From assembly GCA_017303855.1 (NCBI GenBank), contig JAFLBL010000001.1, positions 563,978 to 627,977 on the forward strand: DNA of 64,000 nt, written 5' to 3'. The translations under genes were made by a program, and so were the position numbers. The notes under the pieces were generated by a model. The model was not told the DNA's origin and ran no database searches. It worked only from the letters and a program-made list of their open reading frames with translations. Positions 51,771 to 59,144 of this stretch are shown piece after piece. This DNA is from Chitinophagales bacterium. Lineage in GTDB: Bacteria; Bacteroidota; Bacteroidia; Chitinophagales; Chitinophagaceae. Each line of letters opens with the position of its first letter. Within the stretch, counting starts at the first letter, position 1.

Positions 51771-52133
51771 ATGTCCGATAATTTAAAAGACATATTATCC
51801 AATGAGCATCCGGAGATAGATCAGGAGACAATGCTGTTGTACCTCCAGGGAAAACTTAGCCCTGAGCAGAAGCATGAAGTGGAGCGGATACTGATGCAGG
51901 GTGATTTTGAAGAAGATGCCATGGAAGGTCTGCAGGCTTTTAACGATAAGGAACAAATACAATATACCGTTGAAGCACTGAACCGTGACCTGAAAAAAAG
52001 AACGGAAAAAAAACAGAAACGCCGGGATAAACTCAAGCTCCCCGACCAATCCACAACTATTATTGCCATTATCATTCTGCTCCTCCTGGTGGCATTTTCT
52101 TATGTTTTGATTGTCAGGATGATGAATAAATAA
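51771..52133 (+). CDS. Putative anti-sigma factor
   Basis: 120 residues. The soluble N-terminal part is acidic and alpha-helical (EIDQETMLLYLQGKLSPEQKHEVERILMQGDFEEDAMEGLQAFNDKE), which resembles the cytoplasmic domain of Bacteroidota anti-sigma proteins but lacks the ZAS-type H-x3-C-x2-C motif. A basic stretch (LKKRTEKKQKRRDKLK) precedes a single C-terminal membrane helix (TTIIAIIILLLLVAFSYVLIV) with the N-terminus inside. Located just downstream of the sigma gene on the same strand, so a sigma/anti-sigma pair is a good inference. The 90-bp spacer holds the repeat block. Confidence 0.7.
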   Translation: MSDNLKDILSNEHPEIDQETMLLYLQGKLSPEQKHEVERILMQGDFEEDAMEGLQAFNDKEQIQYTVEALNRDLKKRTEKKQKRRDKLKLPDQSTTIIAIIILLLLVAFSYVLIVRMMNK

Positions 52134-52290
52134 GCACGGCCGGCCTCCTATCTACAGAATAATACCCGGATCGCTTATCCACAGTTTTTCCCCTCCCCTC
52201 TGCCCAATATGATCTTAGTATTAACTTTAAGTTAATTGCCTGTCCGGCCCCGGAAGCGACTTACCTTACCAACGATTAAATAACAGCAAT

Positions 52291-52770
52291 ATGAAATGGG
52301 AGAAAGTTTCTTTCACTGCAGACAACGAAGTGTATCACCTTTATGCTGGGGAGGAAAAAGTACTCAGCATGCATTTCCATCCGTTTTCTCAATCTGCCCG
52401 TGTAGAAACGGCCACAGAAAAAAGAGTCTTCCAGATTCGTAAAGAAGGTTTTCTGAGAAACAAGACGGTATTACGTTCTGAATATGGAATTAAAATCGGT
52501 GAACTCGGCCATGAAGCCGGGAAAGAATTTATAAGTATCAACGAGCACCGGTATTTTTTTTCAATTGAAAAAAATTCAGGCACAGCACTTTCCATTTATA
52601 ATGAAGGGGAAGAAACTCCACTGGCCACCTGTGGTCTTCAGACCGGCAATGGAGAATTACACATCAGCAATATAACAAATGACAAATCACAAACCGGTTT
52701 GCTCATGACGTTCTGCTGGTACCTGTTTCTTTCCGTGTCACACCCGCTGGAAGCAGAGCTGACCTATTAA
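52291..52770 (+). CDS. Hypothetical protein, 159 residues
   Basis: Not recognised. It has no signal peptide. It is composed mainly of short beta-strands (EKVSFTADNEVYHLYAGEEKVLSMHFHP, KRVFQIRKEGFLRNKTVLRSEYGIKIGELGHEAG), ending in a helix-like hydrophobic segment (SQTGLLMTFCWYLFLSVSHP), a layout that superficially resembles tubby-like or LURP-one-related barrels. No evidence beyond shape. Downstream, the Mur ligase gene converges on it with only 15 bp between stops. Confidence 0.65.
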   Translation: MKWEKVSFTADNEVYHLYAGEEKVLSMHFHPFSQSARVETATEKRVFQIRKEGFLRNKTVLRSEYGIKIGELGHEAGKEFISINEHRYFFSIEKNSGTALSIYNEGEETPLATCGLQTGNGELHISNITNDKSQTGLLMTFCWYLFLSVSHPLEAELTY

Positions 52771-52785
52771 ATCAGGCAGATATAA

Positions 52786-54162
52786 TTATAGTTTCTCCCA
52801 GCTTTCTTTGGCAAACTGTTCCAGAGAGGGATCTCGTGCTCCCATCAGCAGTAATACAGTATTCTTATCCAGATGCGGGCGCACCGTATCGATAAATTGG
52901 TTCCGCTGCTCCACAAAAAATGCTTGCTTGCCCAGTGCTTTCAGGTCATTGACCAGATCATTGGCTGAAATATCTCTGACAGCCGTACCACCTGCATAAA
53001 AAATCTCGCTCATCCAGATTTCATCTTCAGGGCGGAGTACAGCAGCCAGTTCCTTTACAAAATCATTACGCAGAAATTTAGTTGGCTTATAGCCATGTGG
53101 CTGAAACCAGGCCACTACTTTGGGTGCAATGGGCTGACAGGCCGCAATTGCCGCCGCGCATTTTACCGGGTTATGGGCATAGTCATCGATCATCCATACT
53201 CCATGTTTCCGGCCAAGTACCTGGTGGCGACGATAAATACCTTCATAGTGTTTCAACGCAGCAGCACAAATGGCCAGTTCTACCCCCAACTGATGCGCCA
53301 CGGCTGTGGCCGCTACCGCATTTTCCATATTGTGTTTACCGGGCAGGTGCAGACTAAAAAGCTGATGGTTGATCGTAAAACGTATCTCCATTCCCTCTTG
53401 TTTAAAATCAATAGCCTGGTAACCTGCGTGATGTTTGTTGTCGGTGGAAAAATCATTGGCTATACCGGCAGTCAGTGCACCCGCCAGCGGATGAGACTGA
53501 TTGGTAATAAACCGATGCGAGTTGTTTTTGAAAATGCCGAATATGCGAAGCAGTTCATCTATCTCCTGGTGATCTTTATCAATATTCAGCAGCAGGCCGA
53601 TCTCCGGCTTATATTGTACAATGGAGCCATCACTTTCATCGGCTTCGATCACCAGCAGCTCCCCCGCTCCTACTTTGGCATTCCCGATCTTACCTTCCCT
53701 GATAATACTGATGAGTCCGGCCCCGCTGATAATACTGGGTTGCAGTCCTGCATATTCCAGAATATCGAATAACATGGCACTGGTAGTACTCTTGCCGCTG
53801 GTACCAGCAACCGCAATGGTTTTCCTGCTGGCAGCGATCAGGGCTAATAGTTCAGAGCGGCGGAGAATAGGAATATTCAGCTGTTTCGCTTTTTGCACTT
53901 CCACAACGGTATCTTCTATAGCGGTGGAACAAACCACCAGGTCAGTGGCTTCAGTAATTCCGCTGCCGTCCTGTACAAAACAACGGATTCCGTCTGCTTC
54001 CAGTTTTTCCTGTGTTTCATTATACACACCCGGAGCAAAAAAGCGGTCACTCCCGCTTACTTCTTTACCAATGCCTTTGAGATACTGAGCCAGGGCACTC
54101 ATGCCCGTACCGGCCACACCGATAAAAAAGGGATTCTTGAAGTCGCTGATCGAGGATATCAT
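52786..54162 (-). CDS. Mur ligase family protein (MurC/Mpl-like)
   Basis: 458 residues, cytoplasmic ATP-dependent peptide ligase. Three-domain Mur fold: N-terminal UDP-binding motif (FIGVAGTGMSALAQYL), ATP-binding GTSGKSTTSAML (about 119-130), EADESDGSIVQYKP, and the C-terminal DDYAHNPVKCAAAI motif. MurC normally adds L-Ala to UDP-MurNAc, whereas Mpl attaches recycled tripeptide; this gene is not in a dcw cluster, favouring Mpl or another recycling role, but the two cannot be separated by motifs alone. Convergent with the hypothetical gene at 52291. Confidence 0.85.
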   Translation of the reverse strand: MISSISDFKNPFFIGVAGTGMSALAQYLKGIGKEVSGSDRFFAPGVYNETQEKLEADGIRCFVQDGSGITEATDLVVCSTAIEDTVVEVQKAKQLNIPILRRSELLALIAASRKTIAVAGTSGKSTTSAMLFDILEYAGLQPSIISGAGLISIIREGKIGNAKVGAGELLVIEADESDGSIVQYKPEIGLLLNIDKDHQEIDELLRIFGIFKNNSHRFITNQSHPLAGALTAGIANDFSTDNKHHAGYQAIDFKQEGMEIRFTINHQLFSLHLPGKHNMENAVAATAVAHQLGVELAICAAALKHYEGIYRRHQVLGRKHGVWMIDDYAHNPVKCAAAIAACQPIAPKVVAWFQPHGYKPTKFLRNDFVKELAAVLRPEDEIWMSEIFYAGGTAVRDISANDLVNDLKALGKQAFFVEQRNQFIDTVRPHLDKNTVLLLMGARDPSLEQFAKESWEKL

Positions 54163-54183
54163 GGTACAAAGAAAGGGAAAATG

Positions 54184-54232
54184 TTGAGAGGTTGAGAAGT
54201 TGAGGGGTTGAGGGGTTTAGAAGTTTAGGGGG
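54184..54232. repeat. Tandem GTTGAGAG / GTTGAGGG words
   Basis: Five copies of GTTGAG(A/G)G and GTTTAGG-type words between the Mur ligase start and the MpaB-like gene end. Confidence 0.8.
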
Positions 54233-55001
54233 TACGTCTAGTCAATATGACATCAAGTCCGTTGATTTCATTCTTATATTTTGCAGGTAAGAGCCCCTTT
54301 TTTATTAAGCTGTCGATACGGAGTTTTTGACAAAATTTATATACAGGTACGACCGGAGCCAGCCATTTGATGCTGTTGAATTGTAATTGCTTTCTGACAA
54401 ACGGAGGAACCAACAGTTTCTGCGCTTCGAGCAAAACAGTATATCGAAAGTGGCCGAGATGCTTTTGATATTGTTTGAACAGATCGGTGGTATGCGCACT
54501 TTGACAGAGGTCATTTTGCAGATGTAATTCCCGGTCAGCAAGCCAGGCTGCATAACCGGCAGGAAGTTCTTTCAGTCCCATCCTTGCACCAAGCCGGAAA
54601 AACACATGATAGACTTCTTCTTTTTCTCCGGCGGTCAGTTTTCTTTCCAGTAATTCAAACGATGCGATGCTGTAGAAAATCAGCATATAGAGCACATCGC
54701 GGTAGGCCCAGTCGGGAATGGCAGCGCCTCTTTTATTTTCCACCCCGCTATGAATTTGCCGCATGGTATCAATGGCGGCATGAGCCTGTTCTTCCGATGC
54801 GAAGACGATCTTTTTAGCATAGGCCACGGTAGAGAATAGTCTGCCCAGCGGATCCGCAGGCAATTTGCCGGTAAAATAAAGCCAGTCCACAGCCTTATTG
54901 AGCGCAAACTCGGCCGAAGCACCCGCAAAAATGAACAATACGGTCTCACTACGCCCCCAGATGCACCGCACTATGGAATCTTCCCTGACAAATCCGGCCA
55001 T
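54225..55001 (-). CDS. MpaB/rubber-oxygenase-like (DUF2236) protein
   Basis: 258 residues; looks like the DUF2236 group, whose characterised members include MpaB and latex-clearing protein (b-type haem or metal oxygenases). Features: MAGFVREDSIVRCIWGRSETVLF, GKLPADPLGRLFSTVAYAKKIVFAS, MRQIHSGVENKRGAAIPDWAYRDVLYML with a likely metal/haem-ligand His, and a helix-rich C-terminus with LARMGLKELP. Single gene expressed divergently from the small membrane gene at 55085. Substrate unknown. Confidence 0.75.
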   Translation of the reverse strand: MAGFVREDSIVRCIWGRSETVLFIFAGASAEFALNKAVDWLYFTGKLPADPLGRLFSTVAYAKKIVFASEEQAHAAIDTMRQIHSGVENKRGAAIPDWAYRDVLYMLIFYSIASFELLERKLTAGEKEEVYHVFFRLGARMGLKELPAGYAAWLADRELHLQNDLCQSAHTTDLFKQYQKHLGHFRYTVLLEAQKLLVPPFVRKQLQFNSIKWLAPVVPVYKFCQKLRIDSLIKKGLLPAKYKNEINGLDVILTRRTP

Positions 55002-55048
55002 ACAATTGATTTAGTCAACAAAACTTGCAAAAGTCAAAATTAGTCATT

Positions 55049-55067
55049 TACTTTGTATTTCAAAGTA
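55049..55067. promoter_or_regulatory. Inverted repeat in the divergent promoter region
   Basis: TACTTTG-TATTT-CAAAGTA is a perfect 7-bp inverted repeat in the 83-bp region between the MpaB-like gene and the gene at 55085. Each arm looks like a -7 box lacking one base, so it may be overlapping promoters or an operator. Confidence 0.5.
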
Positions 55068-55084
55068 CTTTTTAAAAATACGAA

Positions 55085-55420
55085 ATGAAATTTATATACT
55101 ACCTGAAGCAGGCGTTCCGGGCTCCTTCCCTTTCTAAAAATATGCTGACCGGCGCCACGATTGGCCTGGCCCTGATTGGACTTTTTTTATTTAAAGCCGA
55201 TGCGCCTGATCCTGAATGGCCCCGTCTCTGGATGCTGCGCCCCCTGCTGATTGTACCTTTTGCCGGTGCCATGGGTGGCCTGTTCTTCACGTTTATGGAA
55301 CCCTGGCGGAAAAAGTCCGGATGGATAAAGGCCGCTGCGTACATCATTTGCCTGCTTGTTACACTTGCAGGCCTGTTTATGGGAATTGTGTTAGGCCTTG
55401 ACGGCACTTATTGGAACTAG
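55085..55420 (+). CDS. Small membrane protein, 111 residues
   Basis: Three predicted helices: about 19-37 (MLTGATIGLALIGLFLF), 53-72 (LLIVPFAGAMGGLFFTFMEP) and 80-101 (AAYIICLLVTLAGLFMGIVL). No recognised family. The gene lies between the divergent MpaB-like gene and the haem lipoprotein cluster. Confidence 0.7.
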   Translation: MKFIYYLKQAFRAPSLSKNMLTGATIGLALIGLFLFKADAPDPEWPRLWMLRPLLIVPFAGAMGGLFFTFMEPWRKKSGWIKAAAYIICLLVTLAGLFMGIVLGLDGTYWN

Positions 55421-55491
55421 CATTTGGTGACCAAAAGCACTGAGTCATTCTCCTTTCCATACTATTTTTATCCATCAACAAAAAGGTCTGT

Positions 55492-56097
55492 ATGAAAAAA
55501 ATCCTTTTTACACTCAGTGCAATGACATTCCTGATCATTGGCAGCAACTGTGGTCAGTCCACGGATAAAAAAAGTGCGGGGATTTCGCAGACTGCTGATA
55601 CCATTCAGCCCAAAACACCCCTGGAACGTGGCAAGGAAATGGCTTTAAAAACGAAAGCCGAACTCGGCCGCTATCTGATGTCCGCCATCCGGGAAAAAGG
55701 AGCCGCTGGTGCTGTTGAGTTTTGTTCAACACGTGCCATACGCATTACTGACAGCATGAGTACAATAATGGGCAGTCGGTTAAAAAGGGTGGCTGAGTAT
55801 AATCGCAATCCGGCTAATAACGCATCAATGGAAGAACTCGCTTATATTCAAAAAGTGAAAACGGCGTTGGAAGCAAAAGAAAGTCCCAAACCACAACTGA
55901 CAGAGACCCCTGATGGTATAACCGCCTATTACCCGATCCTCACAGAAAGTTTATGTCTGCAATGCCATGGCGATAAAAAAACAGAAATTGCCCCCGCAAC
56001 ACTGGCAAGGATCAACCGGCTTTATCCCAATGATAAAGCGACCGGGTTTGAACTGAATGAACTGAGGGGCATCTGGGTTGTGGAAATGAAAAAGTAA
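55492..56097 (+). CDS. Haem-binding lipoprotein, DUF3365/Tll0287-like
   Basis: 201 residues. Lipobox-like signal ending IIGSNC (Cys20). Contains one c-type haem motif CLQCH (C155, C158, H159; LCLQCHGDKKTEI) in a DUF3365-type sensor fold (KTKAELGRYLMSAIREKGAAGAVEFCSTRAIRITDSMS). These soluble haem domains sense redox or gas in some proteins; here it stands alone, anchored by lipid. It is followed by an NTF2-like lipoprotein gene and a MauG-type peroxidase gene on the same strand. Confidence 0.85.
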   Translation: MKKILFTLSAMTFLIIGSNCGQSTDKKSAGISQTADTIQPKTPLERGKEMALKTKAELGRYLMSAIREKGAAGAVEFCSTRAIRITDSMSTIMGSRLKRVAEYNRNPANNASMEELAYIQKVKTALEAKESPKPQLTETPDGITAYYPILTESLCLQCHGDKKTEIAPATLARINRLYPNDKATGFELNELRGIWVVEMKK

Positions 56098-56181
56098 ACG
56101 GTCTGCTGCGCACAGATTTCTCCATAAACGGTTCTCCGGAATGTGTTAGGCAAATCAGGCGAAAACCATTATTTTCCCTGT

Positions 56182-56700
56182 ATGAAAAATGCCATCCTGA
56201 TACTTTTGTTTGTCAGTCTTCTTTTTGCCTGCAAGCAATCCTCCTCCCCTGCAGATACAACTACAGCCAGAAAAGAGATCGGCAATATGCTCGATTCATT
56301 TAACCGCGCAGCAGCCCGGGCGGATTTCAATGCCTATTTCAACTATTATACAGAAGATGGCATTTTCTGCGGCACAGATGCCACCGAACGCTGGGATAAA
56401 AAACAGTTTATGGAATGGTCAAAGCCTTATTTTGACAAAGGCCGGGCCTGGAATTTCACGGCGATCGAAAGGCATATATACCTCGCTTCATCCGGGGATA
56501 TGGCCTGGTTTGATGAACTTCTCAGTACCCAGATGAAGATTTGCCGCGGATCCGGTGTATTGGTAAAACAAAACAAGGAGTGGAAACTGAAACAATATGT
56601 ATTGTCCACCACAGTCCCTAACAAGCTGGTAGATACGGTAACTGTGATGAAAACAGCAGAAGAAGATTCGCTGATGCGGCTTATTCAAAAAAATAATTAG
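56182..56700 (+). CDS. NTF2-like (SnoaL/DUF4440) lipoprotein
   Basis: 172 residues from the ATG at 56182 (MKNAILILLFVSLLFACKQS, lipobox ACK). Body is a nuclear-transport-factor-2-like alpha+beta fold: IGNMLDSFNRAAARADFNAYFNYYTEDGIFCGTDATERWDKKQFMEW and SSGDMAWFDELLSTQMKICRGSGVLVKQNKEWKLKQYVLS. The upstream frame extension lacks family sequence. Role unknown; family members bind small hydrophobic ligands or act as ketosteroid-isomerase-like enzymes. Confidence 0.8.
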   Translation: MKNAILILLFVSLLFACKQSSSPADTTTARKEIGNMLDSFNRAAARADFNAYFNYYTEDGIFCGTDATERWDKKQFMEWSKPYFDKGRAWNFTAIERHIYLASSGDMAWFDELLSTQMKICRGSGVLVKQNKEWKLKQYVLSTTVPNKLVDTVTVMKTAEEDSLMRLIQKNN

Positions 56701-56776
56701 TCTGCCACTTTTTTTTCAGGATGGTTAAACCCGGGACGTATTTCCCTGTCTTAGCCCGACCATCAACTGAACCACC

Positions 56777-57931
56777 ATGTACCGACCAAAAAAGCTTGTC
56801 ATAACAGGTCTGTTGGCCCTGTTTATTTTTCTTGCCTGTAAAAAAGAGAACAATACCCCGTCCAATGACCCGGTTGCGGCTGTTTTAAACCTTCCGGCCA
56901 CACCGTACAATTACGCCAGTATATCACTACCGGCCTACCTGAACTCGCCGCCCATCCAGGGGCAAATCAATACCCCTGCCAGTAACCCAATTACTGACCA
57001 TGGCGCCACTTTGGGAAGGGTGCTTTTCTACGATAAAAATCTTTCGGCAAATAATACCATTTCCTGCGCCTCCTGCCATAAGCCTGAACTGGGCTTTTCT
57101 GATACGGCTGTAAAAAGCAAAGGCTTTAATGGCGGATTGACCGGCCGTAATTCGATGTCCCTGATCAATGCGCGTTTCTATACACCGGGCAGCTTTTTCT
57201 GGGATCAGCGGGCGGCCACCCTCGAAAACCAGGTACTGATGCCGGTACAGGATCTGGTAGAAATGGGTATGACCCTGCCAGCCCTTGAAAACAAACTCAG
57301 CACCCTTGCCTACTACCCGCCCCTGTTTAAAAAAGCCTTCGGGGATGAGGTGATCAATAGTGATCGTATTTCAAAAGCATTATCTCAGTTTGTGCGTTCG
57401 ATCGTTTCTTACCAATCCAGATATGATGCAGGAAGAGCCACTTTCCCGGCTGCCCCTGCTCCTCCACCCAATGCCGTATTCCCCAACTTCACCGCACAGG
57501 AAAACCGGGGCAAAGAATTATTCCTGCTGCCCGCCAGTGGTTGTGCGGCCTGTCATGGTACGGAAACCTTTGTGGCACCTACAGAAAAAAATAACGGAAT
57601 CGATATGAATACGGTTGACCGTGGCTTTGGAGCGGTGACCAATAATATAAACCTCGATGCCACATTCAAAGTCACCAGCCTGAAGAATGTGGAACTCACC
57701 GCTCCCTATATGCATGACGGCCGTTTCAAAACGCTGGAAGAAGTAGTAGAACACTACAGCACCGGGGTAAAGAATCACCCCAACCTGTCGCCACAGATGA
57801 AATTGCCGAACGGGCAGCCCCGTTTACTCAACTTATCAGCTGAAGACAAAGCCGCATTGGTAGCGTTTCTGAAGACCCTTACAGACAGGACGGTGGGGAC
57901 TGACATAAAGTACGGGAATCCCTTTAGGTAA
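56777..57931 (+). CDS. MauG/cytochrome-c-peroxidase family lipoprotein
   Basis: 384 residues, di-haem peroxidase. Lipobox FLAC (Cys21). Two CxxCH haem motifs: C97-x2-C100-H101 (CASCHKPELGFSD) and C256-x2-C259-H260 (CAACHGTETF). Between and after them are MVEMGMTLPALE, the YMHDGRFKTLEEVVEHY segment with a distal Met ligand, and an ending that fits the family. Probably reduces peroxide or oxidises a protein partner on the periplasmic side. Part of a local haem-rich cluster with the DUF3365 gene at 55492. Confidence 0.93.
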   Translation: MYRPKKLVITGLLALFIFLACKKENNTPSNDPVAAVLNLPATPYNYASISLPAYLNSPPIQGQINTPASNPITDHGATLGRVLFYDKNLSANNTISCASCHKPELGFSDTAVKSKGFNGGLTGRNSMSLINARFYTPGSFFWDQRAATLENQVLMPVQDLVEMGMTLPALENKLSTLAYYPPLFKKAFGDEVINSDRISKALSQFVRSIVSYQSRYDAGRATFPAAPAPPPNAVFPNFTAQENRGKELFLLPASGCAACHGTETFVAPTEKNNGIDMNTVDRGFGAVTNNINLDATFKVTSLKNVELTAPYMHDGRFKTLEEVVEHYSTGVKNHPNLSPQMKLPNGQPRLLNLSAEDKAALVAFLKTLTDRTVGTDIKYGNPFR

Positions 57932-57932
57932 G

Positions 57933-58037
57933 ATGACAGGTTGATAAGTTGATAGGTTGACAGGGAATGTTCTAATAAAACTACCTTATCAACCTATCAA
58001 CCTATCAACCTATCAACTTTTTAACTTATCAACTCTT
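57933..58037. repeat. Inverted blocks of GTTGATA words between convergent genes
   Basis: Forward block GGTTGATAAGTTGATAGG (57936 on) and its reverse complement CTATCAACCTATCAACC (57984-58037), about 20 bp apart. The two blocks can pair over a long stem and may serve as a bidirectional terminator between the peroxidase and YdeI-like genes. The second block runs into the end of the latter. Confidence 0.85.
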
Positions 58038-58526
58038 ATCCCTCATCATCTCAGGGTATCCCCGGCCCTTCGCCAATGCATTCACCGCCATGGCAATCCG
58101 TTTGGTCTTTGTGGCGTCTGTTTTGGCACTATCGATCCATTTGCTGAAATAGCGCTGATGCGATCCCGTTAATGACTGGAAATGCGTATGTGCTGCGGGT
58201 TCATCTTTCAGGCATTCGATAAAGTCTGCATTGAATACAAAGTCAGATTTATCTTCGGAAAGTTGTACATCCAGCATAGCCCCCTCTTTCTTGCCAATGG
58301 CCCGGCGCATATCCGCATTCAGGGCCATGATAAAACGACCGCCTCCCATGGGTATCAGGGAGGTTCGCTTAATGGCAAACTTGTCCAGCTTCCCTTTTAC
58401 TTTGAATTCCTTCCTGTTACCCGGTTTTAATTCCGTGGCAATATCCGCCGGAACTTCAAAATAAGTCCAGCCGGTCTTCTCCCCTTTTGCCCCGAATTTG
58501 TTAATTGTAACAGTAAACCGGACCAT
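58029..58526 (-). CDS. DUF1905/YdeI-like protein
   Basis: 165 residues in two parts: N-terminal DUF1905 beta-barrel (MVRFTVTINKFGAKGEKTGWTYFEVPADIATEL, about 1-95) and a C-terminal YdeI/OmpD-associated segment (FQSLTGSHQRYFSKWIDSAKTDATKTKRIAMAVNALAKG). The domain pair is common in Bacteroidota; biochemical role unknown. No signal peptide. The last codons overlap the inverted repeat block. Expressed as a single gene. Confidence 0.85.
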   Translation of the reverse strand: MVRFTVTINKFGAKGEKTGWTYFEVPADIATELKPGNRKEFKVKGKLDKFAIKRTSLIPMGGGRFIMALNADMRRAIGKKEGAMLDVQLSEDKSDFVFNADFIECLKDEPAAHTHFQSLTGSHQRYFSKWIDSAKTDATKTKRIAMAVNALAKGRGYPEMMRDKS

Positions 58527-58589
58527 GGCAATGATTAAGTACTAATTTTAAACAGGCAACAAAATTACAAAATCGCTAAAAGCTAATAT

Positions 58590-59057
58590 ATGAAATCCTC
58601 CGGTCTCCCCTTTTTTGAACGCTTCGCCGCAAAAGTCACCCGTGCCACCGGCCGGCCTTCTGCATTTATACTCGCCTGTATGGTAATCCTGATCTGGATC
58701 GTTACCGGCCCGGTTTTCCATTTCTCCGACACCTGGCAACTGGTGATTAATACCGGCACTACGATCATCACCTTTCTCATGGTCTTTGTAATTCAGCATG
58801 CGCAGAATAAAGACAGTGTGGCACTTCAGCTCAAGCTGAACGAGCTGATCGCCGCTTCTTCAAAAGCCAGTAACCGACTGGTGGATATTGAAGACTTGTC
58901 AGCCGAAGAACTGGAAACATTAAAGAAATTCTATATCAAATTGTCTGAATTATCAAAGCAGGAAAAAAATATTCACCGTACCCATTCCATTGATGAAGCA
59001 CATAATACCCATCAGGATAAACTCCGTGTACAGGAGCAGGGGCAGCAAAAGCGTTAA
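58590..59057 (+). CDS. Low-affinity iron permease-family protein
   Basis: 155 residues. Two helices (about 27-45, AFILACMVILIWIVTGPVF, and 52-70, VINTGTTIITFLMVFVIQH) with a positively charged start (FFERFAAKVTRATGRP), followed by a charged cytoplasmic tail containing a heptad-like helix (ALQLKLNELIAASSKASNRLVDIEDLSAEELETLKKFYIKLSEL). Matches the low-affinity iron permease (PF04120) family. In bacteria a true iron role is not established; the family may be a general small membrane protein. Lies upstream of the TonB-type receptor, in the same direction. Confidence 0.82.
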   Translation: MKSSGLPFFERFAAKVTRATGRPSAFILACMVILIWIVTGPVFHFSDTWQLVINTGTTIITFLMVFVIQHAQNKDSVALQLKLNELIAASSKASNRLVDIEDLSAEELETLKKFYIKLSELSKQEKNIHRTHSIDEAHNTHQDKLRVQEQGQQKR

Positions 59058-59115
59058 AAAAATGGGAAAAGCAATACTAAATTGATCAACGGTTTTCACA
59101 GGTAAAGGAAAGCCC

Positions 59116-59123
59116 TATTTTTG
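59116..59123 (+). promoter_or_regulatory. Promoter box of the TonB-type receptor gene
   Basis: TATTTTTG (59116-59123) matches TAnnTTTG; a TTTT about 20 bp upstream (59093-59096) is a -33 approximation. The box lies 21 bp before the chosen ATG and therefore excludes an earlier start. Confidence 0.6.
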
Positions 59124-59144
59124 CCCTTTCCCTTTGTCAGCACC

